From assembly GCA_018402445.1 (NCBI GenBank), contig JAGYIT010000014.1:62001-126000 (forward strand): a stretch of DNA of 64,000 nucleotides, written 5' to 3'. The position numbers were made by a program, and so were the translations under genes. This document shows, in pieces, positions 52,049 through 62,711 of the stretch. The notes under the pieces were generated by a model. The model made no database searches, was not told the DNA's origin, and worked only from the letters and a program-made list of their open reading frames with translations. Origin of the DNA: Akkermansiaceae bacterium. Lineage in GTDB: Bacteria; Verrucomicrobiota; Verrucomicrobiia; Verrucomicrobiales; Akkermansiaceae. Numbering within the stretch: position 1 is the first letter of the stretch; each line of letters opens with the position of its first letter.

Positions 52049-53548
52049 TTAATGGGCGGAGGCGGTGCCGGAGCCGCAGTTGTCGATATCGCCTTCCTCG
52101 CCGTGCGGGCTGCCGTGGTGTCCGGAAACCAGCAGCGTGGGGTGCGTGCTGCGGCGGCCGAGGCGGAGCCACATGACGGTGAGGTGCATGAAGAAGAAGA
52201 TGTTCGAGAAGAGGATGAAGCACCATGCGATGGTGATGAACACGGCGTAAGGATAGGCGCGCAGCGCAGCCTCCAACCACGGCTGATCGAAAGCCTCCTG
52301 GCCGATCCCCTGCTGGACACCTCCGAAAATCGCGATCACGGCGATGGAGACGATACCGTAGATGGAGAAGAAAAAGTGCATCTTGATGAGGCGGCGCGAG
52401 AGCCACTCCCGGCGTGTGACGCGCGGCACGATAAAGTAAATCGCTCCGAACATTACGAAACTGAAAAACGCGTAAATCGCGAGAATTTCAAAACCGTAAA
52501 CCGACATCGAGAACTGGCTAAACTCCATGGTTTTCCCAGGGATGTTCAGGAACACGGCGGCAACGGCCATTACGATGAGTCCGACGACACCCGCCATCGT
52601 GAAGCGGAGCGTGGGGCTGTTGTTCACGACCTCGGGATCGGTCATCGCGGTGCGGAGAATGTTCACGGCGGCGGTGAACGCGGGGACGAAGAACAGTATG
52701 GTCGCAGTCGCGCCAAGATAGGGCAGGAAGTACGGGATTGGCGCGCCGGTGAGTTTCTGCATACCGGCCCACGGCATGATGACGGCGAGCGACCAGAAGC
52801 CGAGCTGCGCGAGCGAGTAGCTGTGGATGGGGCGGCCGGAGACCTTGGGAACCAGGTAGAAGGCGGTGCCGAGAGCGACCGGTGTGAAGAACAGGAAGAT
52901 CAGGCTGGATTTATACCAGGCGTTGATCCCGGCAGCCATCACGGGGTTTCCGGGCATCATGTGAAGCAGGACGTTGGCGGTGATGAACACCCACGGGAAC
53001 CAGATCATCGCGGCCATCAGGTACCACTGCGAGATATAAACGTGACCTTCGGGGCGCACCTTGAACTGGACGAGCGACCAGACCACGATGGCGAAGTAGC
53101 TCAGAAGAAGGACAGGCCAGCAGAAGGACGGGAATTCCATCCAGGGCATGCCCGTGCCGAACCCGGCGAGGATGCCGATGATTCCTACCGAAACTCCAAG
53201 GTTCCAAATATGCCCGGCAGTGAGGATCATGCCGGCGGCGCGGCATTCCTGGCGGGAGAGGCGGGAGAGCATCCAGACGATGACACCGAAAGCGGCTTGG
53301 AAACCCCAGCCGTAAATGAGGGCGTTGAGGTGGGCGGCTTGGGTGCGCCCGTAGGTGAGAAAGCCGAAACCATCGAGGAAACCGGGCGAGTGGACTTTCG
53401 CGGAGGAGATCACGCCGAGAATGATGGAGACCGCGAGCCATGCGGCTCCGCTGGTCAGGAAAAACATCACGGGGTGGCGCAGCGAGCGGTCGATGGACGC
53501 GCGTAGCGCCGAGTCCTGCTCAAGATTGTTGAAAACTTCCGATGACAT
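52049..53548 (-). CDS. CcoN-like protein lacking CuB and high-spin heme ligands
   Basis: 499 residues, about twelve helices, clearly CcoN by LNALIYGWGFQAAFG (low-spin His just before), GHVYISQWYLMAAM, FYLVPKVSGRPIHSYSLAQL and IKMHFFFSIYGIVS (low-spin His). Yet where CcoN has WWYGHN it has AWYKSS; where it has WAGPHHLHYT it has WAGMQKLTGA; and where it has GHVHAGALG it has YGFEILAIY. So all three CuB histidines and the high-spin heme ligand are absent while low-spin ligands stay. It should not reduce oxygen or NO, and may be a membrane heme relay or docking subunit. Confidence 0.85.
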   Translation of the reverse strand: MSSEVFNNLEQDSALRASIDRSLRHPVMFFLTSGAAWLAVSIILGVISSAKVHSPGFLDGFGFLTYGRTQAAHLNALIYGWGFQAAFGVIVWMLSRLSRQECRAAGMILTAGHIWNLGVSVGIIGILAGFGTGMPWMEFPSFCWPVLLLSYFAIVVWSLVQFKVRPEGHVYISQWYLMAAMIWFPWVFITANVLLHMMPGNPVMAAGINAWYKSSLIFLFFTPVALGTAFYLVPKVSGRPIHSYSLAQLGFWSLAVIMPWAGMQKLTGAPIPYFLPYLGATATILFFVPAFTAAVNILRTAMTDPEVVNNSPTLRFTMAGVVGLIVMAVAAVFLNIPGKTMEFSQFSMSVYGFEILAIYAFFSFVMFGAIYFIVPRVTRREWLSRRLIKMHFFFSIYGIVSIAVIAIFGGVQQGIGQEAFDQPWLEAALRAYPYAVFITIAWCFILFSNIFFFMHLTVMWLRLGRRSTHPTLLVSGHHGSPHGEEGDIDNCGSGTASAH

Positions 53549-53565
53549 GATGGATTTGAAAGTGG

Positions 53566-54342
53566 TTACGGCTGAATGAGTTCCTCGGCGGCGACTTGCG
53601 GCTTGCCGACCTCGCCGCGCAGGGCTTCCACCTGCTCAGGCTTCACGGCGGACGCCTTGTTGCCGAAGCTGTTGCGGACGTAGGTCAGGACTCCGGCCAC
53701 CTGCTCGTCGGTCTGATACGACATCGGAGCCATGCCTGCGGGGAAATTATAGGCAACTCCATCGATCTCGACCGGCCCGCGTTTGAGGCCGCGGAGCTGG
53801 ATGAGGATGAGGTTGGAAATCGGGCCGGACACCAGCTTGGAGCCGGCGAGCGGTGGACCGGCGGCTCCGCCTTCACCGTTCTGGCCGTGGCACGCGCCGC
53901 AGACCATGAATTGGGCCTTGCCGATCTCCATGACGGCGGGGTCGATGGGCGCGTCCGCGTCCTCGGCGGGCGTATCGATGGCCGTGAGATCGACGGCGGG
54001 TGCGTCGGCGAGTTGGTTTGCGGTGTCAGAACCCGGGACGATCTGCTCGGGTTTCTCGATGGCGACGGGTTTTGAGGCAGCGAGTTTCCCGGCGACATCA
54101 CCGACCACGGCGGCGATCTGCTGCTCGGTGAGGACCGTCGCCTGCGCCGCGTCGATCTCGGCCTTGATTTCGTAGCGGATGTCGCCCGCCGCGTCATCCG
54201 GCGTATCGGTTTTGGCAAACCATCCGAAGAGGGCTCCCACTCCGAGGATGAGGAGAAGGATGACGGCGAAGAGTGTGAAGATCCCAAGGCCGTCGATGAA
54301 GGCTTTGATGCGGATCAGGGGATTGTCGCGGGTGGGGTCCAT
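53566..54342 (-). CDS. Membrane-anchored monoheme cytochrome c
   Basis: 258 residues. N-terminal helix (IFTLFAVILLLILGVGALFG), an acidic linker rich in Ala, Asp and Pro (residues ~45-140), then a heme domain MVCGACHGQNGEGGAAGPPL with MAPMSYQTDEQVAGVLTY supplying the axial Met. Closely related to the cytochrome at 50511-51281. It lies between actF and the CcoN-like gene, 12 bases after actF, and could carry electrons out of ACIII. Confidence 0.87.
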   Translation of the reverse strand: MDPTRDNPLIRIKAFIDGLGIFTLFAVILLLILGVGALFGWFAKTDTPDDAAGDIRYEIKAEIDAAQATVLTEQQIAAVVGDVAGKLAASKPVAIEKPEQIVPGSDTANQLADAPAVDLTAIDTPAEDADAPIDPAVMEIGKAQFMVCGACHGQNGEGGAAGPPLAGSKLVSGPISNLILIQLRGLKRGPVEIDGVAYNFPAGMAPMSYQTDEQVAGVLTYVRNSFGNKASAVKPEQVEALRGEVGKPQVAAEELIQP

Positions 54343-54354
54343 GCTTGGGAAGAA

Positions 54355-55707
54355 TCAGTTGGAAAGGTTCGCGGATTCGAGGATTCGGGGGTCGCGGTTC
54401 GGGTAGAGCGAGTGCTGGCCGAGGGCGCGGAGGAGAACGAAAAGGAAGGCCGCGCCGATGGTCACGAAGGCGAGGATATCGCCCCAAAATGCATGACCGA
54501 TGGCAGGGGTGATTTCACCGAAGATCTTGTGGCCGTCCACGATCACTTTACCAGCGGCATCCTTGACGTGCAGGTTACCGAGGGAAACGCCGCGCTCGGG
54601 GATGACGATGAGGTAGTGGTCGAGTGCGTGCATGCAGAGCGTGTAAACCGCGACGATGGAGAGGTATTTCGGATTCTTCTTGAGCCATGCCTGGAGCAGC
54701 ACCACGAAGGGGACGACGAAGTGGCCGAAGACTAGGAAGATCATACCGGTGTTCCAGCCACCCGTGTTACGGATCAGGAAATAGGAGGTTTCCTCGGTGA
54801 TGTTCGCATACCAGATCAGGAAATACTGGGAGAAGGCGATGTAGGCCCAGAAGGTGGTGAAGGCGAAAAGCAGTTTCCCCATGATGTGAAAATGCTCGGG
54901 GCCGCAGACATGCTTGAGGTGGCCGCGGCTTTTCAGGAAGGTGCAGACGAGGATGATCACCGCCATCGAGTTCAGCGCGGAACCGGAGAAGAGATAGACG
55001 CCCCACATGGTGGAGAACCATTTGTAATCGAGCGCCATCAGGAAATCGAAGCCCGTGAAGGTGATCGTGAGAGCAAAGATGATGAGCGTGTAGGTGGAGT
55101 GCTTGCGTGCGGCGAAGAGGCGCTCCGTGCCGGGGTTCGGATCGGTATCCTGTTCAGTGGAGAGTTTCCGCAAAAACCAGATGACCGCCGTGAGACCGAC
55201 GGCATAAAAGATGATACGGCCAAACCAGAACGGCATGTTCATGAACCATTTCTTGGCATAGAGCAGGTGATCGGTGTGGTGGAGATGCTCGCTGAGGGTC
55301 TGGTCAGCGGGGGTGGCGCGGTGGATGTTCATCCACTCGTAGAGATATTGGTTCACCTGCGGGAAAAGCAGGGGGAGGCCGAAGAGGAAGATCCACGGGA
55401 AGGTGGAGCCGAGGTTCTCGAAGGTGCGGCGAACGGAGGTGCCCCAGCCGGAGTTGGACACGTTGTGGAGGAGCGTCCAGAACACGCCGCCGATGGAGAG
55501 GGTGAGGAAAAAGTAGTAAGCGAAGACCCAGGAGTAGGCGTAGGTGCCCTGAAACCACTGGCCGAAGACCCCGAAGAGTCCGAGAAGGCTCACAAGCGTG
55601 CCGATCCCGGCGACGCCGAGCGCGAGGGTCTTCGCCTTGGCGACCTTCGAGTTGTCGAGGTGGTCGCCGTGGATGGCGATGTCAGCGGATGTTACGTGAT
55701 GGGACAT
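54355..55707 (-). CDS. actF: Alternative complex III subunit ActF
   Basis: 450 residues with about ten membrane helices, related to NrfD/ActC but lacking part of its quinone site: YSWVFAYYFFLTLSIGGVFW, FTGFDFLMALDYKWFSTMWG, FAFTTFWAYIAFSQYFLIWY and GHFVVPFVVLLQAWLKK are typical ActF segments. It is the second membrane core of the complex, facing ActC. Placed directly after actE with 11 bases between. Confidence 0.92.
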   Translation of the reverse strand: MSHHVTSADIAIHGDHLDNSKVAKAKTLALGVAGIGTLVSLLGLFGVFGQWFQGTYAYSWVFAYYFFLTLSIGGVFWTLLHNVSNSGWGTSVRRTFENLGSTFPWIFLFGLPLLFPQVNQYLYEWMNIHRATPADQTLSEHLHHTDHLLYAKKWFMNMPFWFGRIIFYAVGLTAVIWFLRKLSTEQDTDPNPGTERLFAARKHSTYTLIIFALTITFTGFDFLMALDYKWFSTMWGVYLFSGSALNSMAVIILVCTFLKSRGHLKHVCGPEHFHIMGKLLFAFTTFWAYIAFSQYFLIWYANITEETSYFLIRNTGGWNTGMIFLVFGHFVVPFVVLLQAWLKKNPKYLSIVAVYTLCMHALDHYLIVIPERGVSLGNLHVKDAAGKVIVDGHKIFGEITPAIGHAFWGDILAFVTIGAAFLFVLLRALGQHSLYPNRDPRILESANLSN

Positions 55708-55718
55708 CTGTGGGAAAA

Positions 55719-56369
55719 TTATTGGGCTGCGGTGGCGGCTTCTTTCGCGGCTTGGAGCGTGCGGACGTAGGCGACAATCGCCCAGCGGTCGCGGACGGGG
55801 ATGGTAGCGCCGTATCCGGACATCATACCTTTGCCGTTGGTGATGACTTCATACATGCGTCCGTCGGGGTAGGACGCCGCCTTGAATGGGTCGAGGTGGA
55901 GATTCGCAATACCGGGGACGCCGTATCTCGAGGTGACGCCGAGACCGTCACCGGACTCGCCGTGGCAGACGGCGCAATAGATGCCGTAGCGCTCCTCGCC
56001 GCGGCGGATGAGGGCGGCGGCGGTATCCGGATTGAGTTCCAGTTCCTCGGGCATTCCGGTGCCGAAATAATCGCCGACGTGGCCGGAGAAATAGTAACCG
56101 GCCTGGCCGCCGAACTCATATTCGGGGATGCCGCCGATGAGGGAATCACCCTCTGGGTTGAAGCCGCGCGGTTGCGTTTCCGCGACAGGAAGGCGCGCAC
56201 CCACGCGATCCGCGAAGAACGTGCTGGGAGCCTGCGCCTTGAGCTTGTCCTGCTCATCCATGTCCGGGAAGACCTGGACGGGAGGCTTCGTGAAATACTG
56301 GCCACGGAAACCCCCGATCCCGACGACGAGAACGGCGATCAAAGCGTAAATTAGGAAGAAGTAGCGCAT
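55719..56369 (-). CDS. actE: Alternative complex III cytochrome c subunit ActE
   Basis: 216 residues. A single N-terminal helix (YALIAVLVVGIGGF), a long spacer with the conserved YEFGGQAGYYFSGHVGDYFG, then a monoheme domain YGIYCAVCHGESGDGLG and Met in GKGMMSGYGATI. It takes electrons from ActA/ActB and delivers them to the soluble or oxidase-bound cytochromes. Confidence 0.93.
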   Translation of the reverse strand: MRYFFLIYALIAVLVVGIGGFRGQYFTKPPVQVFPDMDEQDKLKAQAPSTFFADRVGARLPVAETQPRGFNPEGDSLIGGIPEYEFGGQAGYYFSGHVGDYFGTGMPEELELNPDTAAALIRRGEERYGIYCAVCHGESGDGLGVTSRYGVPGIANLHLDPFKAASYPDGRMYEVITNGKGMMSGYGATIPVRDRWAIVAYVRTLQAAKEAATAAQ

Positions 56370-56412
56370 TAAGGATCGGAAATTTGAGATTTAAAATTTG
56401 AGATTTGAAATT

Positions 56413-56970
56413 TCAGGCGTCCTCTTCCTCGACGAGTTCGATGTTTTCCCCGCCGATCTCGGCGAGCAGGTTGCGGGTGGCGTCGGGGCTGAATTTCGCG
56501 TCGCGCGCCTCGATGGCGATGAAGAAGCCGTCATCGGTGGCGCGGTGGAACTGCTTACTAGCGAAGAGCGGGTGGTTGAGGCGCGGGAGCTGGATCAGGC
56601 CGAGGAGACCGAAGAGCACGGTGAAACCGGAGAACAGGATGGTCAGCTCGAACATCACCGGGAAGAACGCCGGGATGGTAAAGATGTTGGTCGGTTTCGC
56701 CTGGACGATGGTCGGGTAGATGAGCACCTGGGTGGAATAGGCCAGCGCGAAGGCGGTGGCGCAACCGGTCACGCCGCCGAAGAAGACGAACCATGGCAGG
56801 ATGGAACGCTTGAGGCCCATCGCGCCGTCAAGGCCGTGCACAGGATAGGGGCTGTAGCAATCCCATTTGCGGAAGCCGGCATCGCGGACTTTCTCCGCCG
56901 CCTTGTAGAGGGCGGAGGCGCTCTTGAACTCGGCCAGGTAGCCGTAAACTCGTTTGCGGGTGGTGCTCAC
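56413..56970 (-). CDS. actD: Alternative complex III subunit ActD (DUF3341)
   Basis: 185 residues: KRVYGYLAEFKSASALYKAA, WDCYSPYPVHGLDGAMG (the DUF3341 mark), two helices (WFVFFGGVTGCATAFALAYS; MFELTILFSGFTVLFGLLGL) and an acidic end (EDA). It caps the membrane part of the complex. Preceded by tandem GATTGAG repeats (56972-57008) that separate it from actC. Confidence 0.92.
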   Translation of the reverse strand: MSTTRKRVYGYLAEFKSASALYKAAEKVRDAGFRKWDCYSPYPVHGLDGAMGLKRSILPWFVFFGGVTGCATAFALAYSTQVLIYPTIVQAKPTNIFTIPAFFPVMFELTILFSGFTVLFGLLGLIQLPRLNHPLFASKQFHRATDDGFFIAIEARDAKFSPDATRNLLAEIGGENIELVEEEDA

Positions 56971-57015
56971 GGGGAAGATTGAGGATTGAGGATTGAGGAT
57001 TGAGGATTTCGGATT

Positions 57016-58485
57016 TCAGCCTTTGCTTTCCGCGAGTTCCTTCTGGTACGCGGGGATCACCTCGGTGCCGTGGTCGGGGTGGGCTTCGTTGTCATCGAAA
57101 TGGGGGTCGCTCTCGGTCTTCGTCCATTTCACCTCGGCGATGTTGATGCACGGCAGGAAGCGGAGAAACAGCAAGAAGAGCATCAAGAACATGCCGATGG
57201 TGCCGACGAACAGCATCTGATCCTGCGCGGAGGGCGAGAAGGTTTTCCAATCGCCCGGTAGCCACATGCGGGCGAGCGTGGTGACAATGATCACGAAGCG
57301 CTCGAACCACATGCCGACATTCACGCACATCGCCACGATCATCACGACCCATAGGTTTTCCCGGCAGGCCTTGAACCAGAACACCTGCGGCGAAAGGACG
57401 TTGAGCGACATCATGAGCGCGTAGGCCCACCAATACGGGCCGGCGATGCGGAACTTGAAGGCGTCCATTTCGTATATCGCGCCGGAATAGAAAGCGACGA
57501 AAAGCTCCATCAGGTAAGCGTAACCGACGATGGTGCCGGTGAGCAGGATGATCTTCGCCATGTTGTCGATGTGCTTCATCGTGATCAGATCCTGCAGGCC
57601 GTAGATGAAACGGGCGGGGACCATGATCGTGAGCACCATCGCGAAGCCGCCGAAGATCGCGCCGGCCACGAAATAGGGCGGGAAAATGGTGGTGTGCCAG
57701 CCGGGGACGACCGAGGTGGCGAAGTCGAACGAAACGACGGAGTGGACGGAGAGCACGAGCGGCGTGGAGAGCGCGGCGAGGAGGAGATACGCCATTTCAT
57801 AATGGCTCCACTGCCGGTTGCCTCCGCGCCAGCCGAGGGCGAAAATGCCGTAGAGAACCTTGCGGAGGCCGGGCTTGCAGCGGTCGCGGATCGTGGCGAG
57901 GTCGGGCACCATGCCGAGAAACCAGAAGATCAGCGAGACGGTGAAATAGGTGGAAACCGCGAACACGTCCCACAGCAGGGGCGACTTGAAGTTCTGCCAG
58001 ATCGCGTTCGCGTTCGGGACGGGAGCCAGGAACCACGCAAACCAGACACGACCGACGTGGAAGGCGGGGAAAATGCCCGCGCACATCACCGCGAAGATCG
58101 TCATCGCCTCGGCGGCGCGGTTGATGGATGTCCGCCAGTTCTGGCGGGTCAGGAAAAGGATCGCGGAAATCAGGGTTCCCGCGTGGCCGATGCCGATCCA
58201 GAACACGAAGTTCACGATGGGCCATCCCCACATCACGCGGTTCGTATTTCCCCAGACACCGACGCCGGTGGAAACGAGGTGGTAAAGCCCGCCGCCGACG
58301 CCGATCAGGGCGATCAGCGAGGAGGGCAGGAAAAGCAGCCACCAAAGGAGAGGTTGGCGGTTCTCGATAATGCCGCAGATCCGATCCGTGATCCAGTGGT
58401 AGGAACGGTCGTTGAGAATCAGCTTTTCGCGCTTGAGAACCGGAAGCTTGATGCCGGTGTCCGCGTGGTCGGTGTTCGAGGCCAT
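57016..58485 (-). CDS. actC: Alternative complex III NrfD-like subunit ActC
   Basis: 489 residues from ATG 58485 ([20 protein letters not shown]), preferred over an upstream in-frame codon at 58527. Ten helices of the NrfD/PsrC type: [60 protein letters not shown] and [20 protein letters not shown], the quinol-site region. It oxidises menaquinol or ubiquinol in the membrane, passing electrons to ActB. Confidence 0.94.
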   Translation of the reverse strand: MASNTDHADTGIKLPVLKREKLILNDRSYHWITDRICGIIENRQPLLWWLLFLPSSLIALIGVGGGLYHLVSTGVGVWGNTNRVMWGWPIVNFVFWIGIGHAGTLISAILFLTRQNWRTSINRAAEAMTIFAVMCAGIFPAFHVGRVWFAWFLAPVPNANAIWQNFKSPLLWDVFAVSTYFTVSLIFWFLGMVPDLATIRDRCKPGLRKVLYGIFALGWRGGNRQWSHYEMAYLLLAALSTPLVLSVHSVVSFDFATSVVPGWHTTIFPPYFVAGAIFGGFAMVLTIMVPARFIYGLQDLITMKHIDNMAKIILLTGTIVGYAYLMELFVAFYSGAIYEMDAFKFRIAGPYWWAYALMMSLNVLSPQVFWFKACRENLWVVMIVAMCVNVGMWFERFVIIVTTLARMWLPGDWKTFSPSAQDQMLFVGTIGMFLMLFLLFLRFLPCINIAEVKWTKTESDPHFDDNEAHPDHGTEVIPAYQKELAESKG

Positions 58486-58518
58486 TGAGTGGGAGAGAGT
58501 CGTTAGGGAATCGGGGAA

Positions 58519-58627
58519 AAGACACAAGACACAAGACTGTAATACATAAGAGGAGAGGGATTCCCGCTGTGCAGTGCCGTAGTCTTCATCTGTTCTTGTG
58601 TCTTGTGTCTCAAAGTCTTGTGTCTTC
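58519..58627. repeat. Inverted CACAAGA tract between actB and actC
   Basis: AAAGACACAAGACACAAGAC (58518-58537) is matched by TTCTTGTGTCTTGTGTCTC at about 58593-58611, with a further TCTTGTGTCTT at the actB stop. A long hairpin with ~55-base loop would form in the transcript between actB and actC. It may set relative expression of the two. Confidence 0.55.
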
Positions 58628-61600
58628 TAAACCATGTGGATCGTGGATTGACCGATGAACTTGGCATCAGGCATGGCCGGATTCGGATTTTTCACGCGAG
58701 CCAGGTAAGTGGTGCGCGGGGCGGTGCCGATGTAGTAGAGCAGGTCATAGCTCCGTTCCAAGACCTTGGCGCGACCCATCTCGGAGGCACCTTTGTCGAG
58801 GAGATTGCCGAAGGCGATGGCCTGCGCCGGGCAGGCGTCCTGGCAGGCGGTTTTCACGGAATCGACCGGGATACGGAGGGTCTCCGTGGTGACGGGCACT
58901 TCCGGAGAAAGGTTTCCGGAGGCGAGGACTTCCTGTTTCTGGCCGCGCTTCTGGCGGATCACCGCATCCTGAATGCGCTGCACGCAGTAGGTGCATTTCT
59001 CCATCACGCCGCGCATGCGGACGGTGACGTTCGGGTTCTTCTGGAGGTGGTTCGGCTCCTTGTCCTGGCGCACGCCCGCAGGGCCCTTGTTGAGGTTGTT
59101 CTTGATGAGCGGATTGCGCTTGTTGTAGTCGAAGAAATTGAAGCGACGCGCCTTGTAGGGGCAGTTGTTCGCGCAGTAGCGGGTGCCGATGCAGCGGTTG
59201 TAGGCCATCGCGTTGAGGCCGTCCTCGGTGTGGACGGTGGCGTTGACCGGGCAGACGGTTTCGCAGGGAGCGGACTCGCACTGCATACAGGCGACCGGCT
59301 GGGGAACCATGGCCGGGTTGTCGGCGTCGAACGTGTTGTCCTTGTGGACGGCGAAGTAGCGATCCATGCGGATCCAGTGCATCTCGCGGCCTTTAGCGAC
59401 CTGCTCCTTGCCGACGATGGGGATGTTGTTCTCGGATTGGCAGGCAACGAGGCACGCGTTGCAACCCATGCAGGAGGAAAGGTCGATGGTCATGCCCCAC
59501 TGATGGAGCTTGTCGCTGAGGAGCGGCTGGCCGTTGATGTCTTCCTGCTTGTAGAGCGAGATATTGGTGGGCGCGTGGGAGTCGTTGCCCTGCTTCTTGA
59601 CCTTGGCGAGCTGCGCCTTGAAATCACCCTTGTGATCAACGGGCGCCGTGGAAATCTCACGGGCGAGCGCACGGCCATACATCGCGTGGTGCTCCTGGGT
59701 GAGCGCGACCGGATAGCGTTTTTTCGTGAGGGATACCGTCGCGCCGGTGGCGAAATAGGCGGTATCCTGGGTGCGGAGCGGGTAGGCATCGAAGCCGCGG
59801 TTCACGCCGACCAAGCCAACGTGGTTTGCGTTTCCATCGCGACCGAGTTCATCCTCATCGTTGTAGCCTTGTCCGTAGCCGAGCGGGATGATGATGGTGT
59901 TTTCCGCCTGTCCGAAAGAGACAAGGACGGGAATTTCGAGGGTCTTGCCGTTCACCTTGACCTCGATCATCGGCGACTTGCGGTTTTGACCTTCGCCGTC
60001 GGGGCCGACAGATGCGAAAGTGGTTTCCAGCTTGATGATTTCGTCGTAAATGCCGAGTTCCTTGGCGGTCTTCGGGGCGATAAGGGCAGCGTTGTCCCAG
60101 GTGAGTTTGGAAACCGGATCGGGCGCTTCCTGGAGCCAGCCGTTGTCGATCCAGCGGCCGTCATAGACCGAGGCGTCGGTGGCGAAGATCACGTCGAGCT
60201 TGTCCTTGCTTGCCGACGCGGACTTGGCGTTCGCGATATCGGCGGCGGCGCTGGAAGAAAGCTCGGGAGTCGCGGAGGCATAGGTGTCGCTGGCGTCGAA
60301 ACCGTTTTTCAACAGGTTTTTCCAAGCCGCCTTGTCCTTGGCGAAAGTGGCTTTCACCGCTTCGAGTGCGGGCGCGGGCTTGCCTTCCTCTCCTTCCCCG
60401 GTGACGAGTTTTCCGTCTTCGGAAAGCAGGGCGAGCAGCAGCTCAAGCTCCGCCACGCAATCTGGATAGAGCGGCAGGATCATCGGCTGGACGACCGTGT
60501 AGGCTCCACGCGCGCTGCGGGCATCACCCCATGATTCGAGGTAATGCGCGGCGGGAATGTGCCAGCTGCAGGCGTGCGCCGTGGCGTCGGTGCGGAGGCC
60601 GAGATGGATGGAGGTCTTCGCTTTCGCGAGGGCTTCGCCGAACTTCAGGTCGGCGGGCGCGTCGTAAACGGGATTCGAAGGGGTCAGGAAAATCACCGTC
60701 TCGACGGTGGCGCTCTGAAGATCGGCGGTGAGCGCGGCGATGTCACCGAAGCCTGTGGAACCCGTCTGGAAAGCGGAGACGCCGGTGCCGATGTTCTTAA
60801 GCGCGAGATTGATCGCGAGCGCGAGGTGCTTCACAGCGGCGGGCTGGCGGGAACCGGCGAGGACGGCGGTCTTCGCGCCGCTGGCCTTGAGATCTTCGGC
60901 GAGCGCCTTGATCCAGTTGAGCTGCTGCTCGTCGGTGATCGGCGGGATGCCTTCCGCTGCGACACCGAACTCACGCGCGATCTGCGCGGCGACCGCAGCC
61001 ACCATGCCCGGCGAAACGCGCAGGCGGTGATCCGCCATGCCGCCGGTGAGGGTGAAGGCGGACTCCACCGAGTAGAGTCGGTTCATCGAGGACGCGTCGG
61101 GCTTGGCCTTGTAGCCTTTTCCCTCGGGCTTCCTGCGGTTGAAGAACGCGATGTTCGATCCCTGCGGATCGGTGCCCGCGAAATCGCAATCGAGCGAGAG
61201 GATGCGGTCGGCTTTCGCGAAATCCGGAACGAGCTTCACGCCCTCGCCGAGGATCGCGCTGTCGCTTGGCGGCGAGCGCCTCGTATTGGTAAAACTTGGC
61301 GTTCGTGTTTTTCCCGAGTTCCTTGATCAGGCGGAGGCGTGTCGGGCTTTCATCGGCGCCGAAGACGAAGCCGACCTTCGCGGACTTGTCCTTCGCGAGT
61401 TCGCCGAGGACGGCTTCGAACTCCGAGCGTTTCGCAGCCTTGCCGCCTTTGAGGAATTTCCGCGAGCGGGAGGTCGAGTAAAGGTCGAGCACCGAAGCCT
61501 GCGCGAAGGCGTCCGTGCCTTCGTAGTCGGGATGCAGGCGATTGGAGGCGACCTGGGTCGGACGGCCTTCGTGGGTAGTGACGACGAGCGGCACGGCGCC

Positions 61601-61933
61601 ACCGGCACGCGGCATACTAGAGGCGTAGTAGGTGGCTTTCCCGGGGATCACCCACTCGGGGGCGTTGGTGTAAGGCACGAGATACGCTTCCGGGCGGCGG
61701 CAGGCGACCATTCCGAAACCGGCCAACGCCGTGGAGGAACCCATCAGCTTGAGGAATGTCCGGCGCGAGGTTTCCATTTCATCCTGGTTCGCCATTTCGG
61801 CCACGCCCTGCGGGAATTCGCGATCCATCCAGGTGCGGAATTCAGGGGTGTCGCGGAGTTGTCCGGCGCTGCGCCACGAGACGGTCGTTTCGTCCTGCGG
61901 GACTTCCGGATGGTTCCAAATGCGTTTGCTCAT
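58627..61933 (-). CDS. actB: Alternative complex III iron-sulfur/molybdopterin-fold subunit ActB, frameshifted
   Basis: About 1100 residues. Twin-arginine signal ETSRRTFLKLMGSSTALAGF, a molybdopterin-oxidoreductase-like fold without cofactor signs, then four Fe-S cluster motifs near the C-terminus: SSCMGCNACLVACQSENNIP, CMQCESAPCETVCPVNAT, IGTRYCANNCPYKARRF and CTYCVQ with CQDACPAQAI. One extra base near 61262 breaks the frame (EALAAK / DSAILGEGVKLV). It relays electrons from ActC to heme subunits. Probably a sequence error, since the operon is otherwise intact. Confidence 0.92.
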
Positions 61934-61969
61934 ATCAGGGCGGCGGGAAAAATGTTCGTGGGAAACGGG

Positions 61970-62668
61970 TTAGCGGTGGCAGGAGGTGCAGCTGGCCTTG
62001 GGATGCACGTTGAAGGTTTTTTTCAGCTCCTCGCCGAGATCGGTGGTGGTCTTGACGTTCCCGTCCTTGCTGTATTTCGCCACATCGCCGTCGCCGTAGT
62101 TGAAATTGAAGACCTCCTCCAGTGGGCGGAGGTGCTTCTCAGGGGCGTTGTGGCAATCGAGGCACCAGCCCATCGAGTGAGGTTCGGATTGATAGACCAC
62201 ATCCATTTTGTGGACATCGCCGTGGCAGCTCTGGCAGGAAATTCCGCGGTTCACGTGCGCGGAGTGGTTGAAATAGACGTAGTCCGGGGACTTGTGGACG
62301 CGCACCCATTCGATCGGCTTGCCGTCGTAGCGGGGATGGGCGGGGTTCATGGAGACATGCAGCGGCTCCAGCTTCGGGCTGTCCTTCTGGACGTGCTGGT
62401 GGCAGTTCCAGCAGGTGTTTCCGGTGGGCACGTTCGAGTGCCCGGAAACGTCTGCGAACGAATGGCAATAACGGCAATCGAGACCGAGTTGATCGACGTG
62501 GATCTTGTGCGAGAACGGAATGGGCTGGTTCGGCTTGTAGCCCACCACCTGCGCCTTGGGTGTCGCGTAGTAAGTGATCGCCAAGGCGACCCCGGTGCCC
62601 ACAGCACCCAGGCAAAATGCGATTTTGAGCGGAAGAAGGTTGGACCAGCGTGGGAAAATGTTCGCCAT
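61970..62668 (-). CDS. actA: Alternative complex III pentaheme cytochrome ActA
   Basis: 232 residues: a membrane helix near the N-terminus (LKIAFCLGAVGTGVALAITY), then five CxxCH sites (CRYCH, CWNCH, CQSCH, CLDCH, CTSCH), the last at the extreme C-terminus. First gene of the act operon; the preceding 41 bases lead to a large palindrome (62712-62733). Confidence 0.95.
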   Translation of the reverse strand: MANIFPRWSNLLPLKIAFCLGAVGTGVALAITYYATPKAQVVGYKPNQPIPFSHKIHVDQLGLDCRYCHSFADVSGHSNVPTGNTCWNCHQHVQKDSPKLEPLHVSMNPAHPRYDGKPIEWVRVHKSPDYVYFNHSAHVNRGISCQSCHGDVHKMDVVYQSEPHSMGWCLDCHNAPEKHLRPLEEVFNFNYGDGDVAKYSKDGNVKTTTDLGEELKKTFNVHPKASCTSCHR

Positions 62669-62711
62669 GGGAGAATGTAGGATGCGGCGTCGCGCCGCGC
62701 GAAACGTGCTA

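Noticed and set aside
52049..53548. Nitric oxide reductase NorB
   Set aside because: The metal-site and high-spin heme histidines needed in NOR are also missing, and the segments align better with CcoN.
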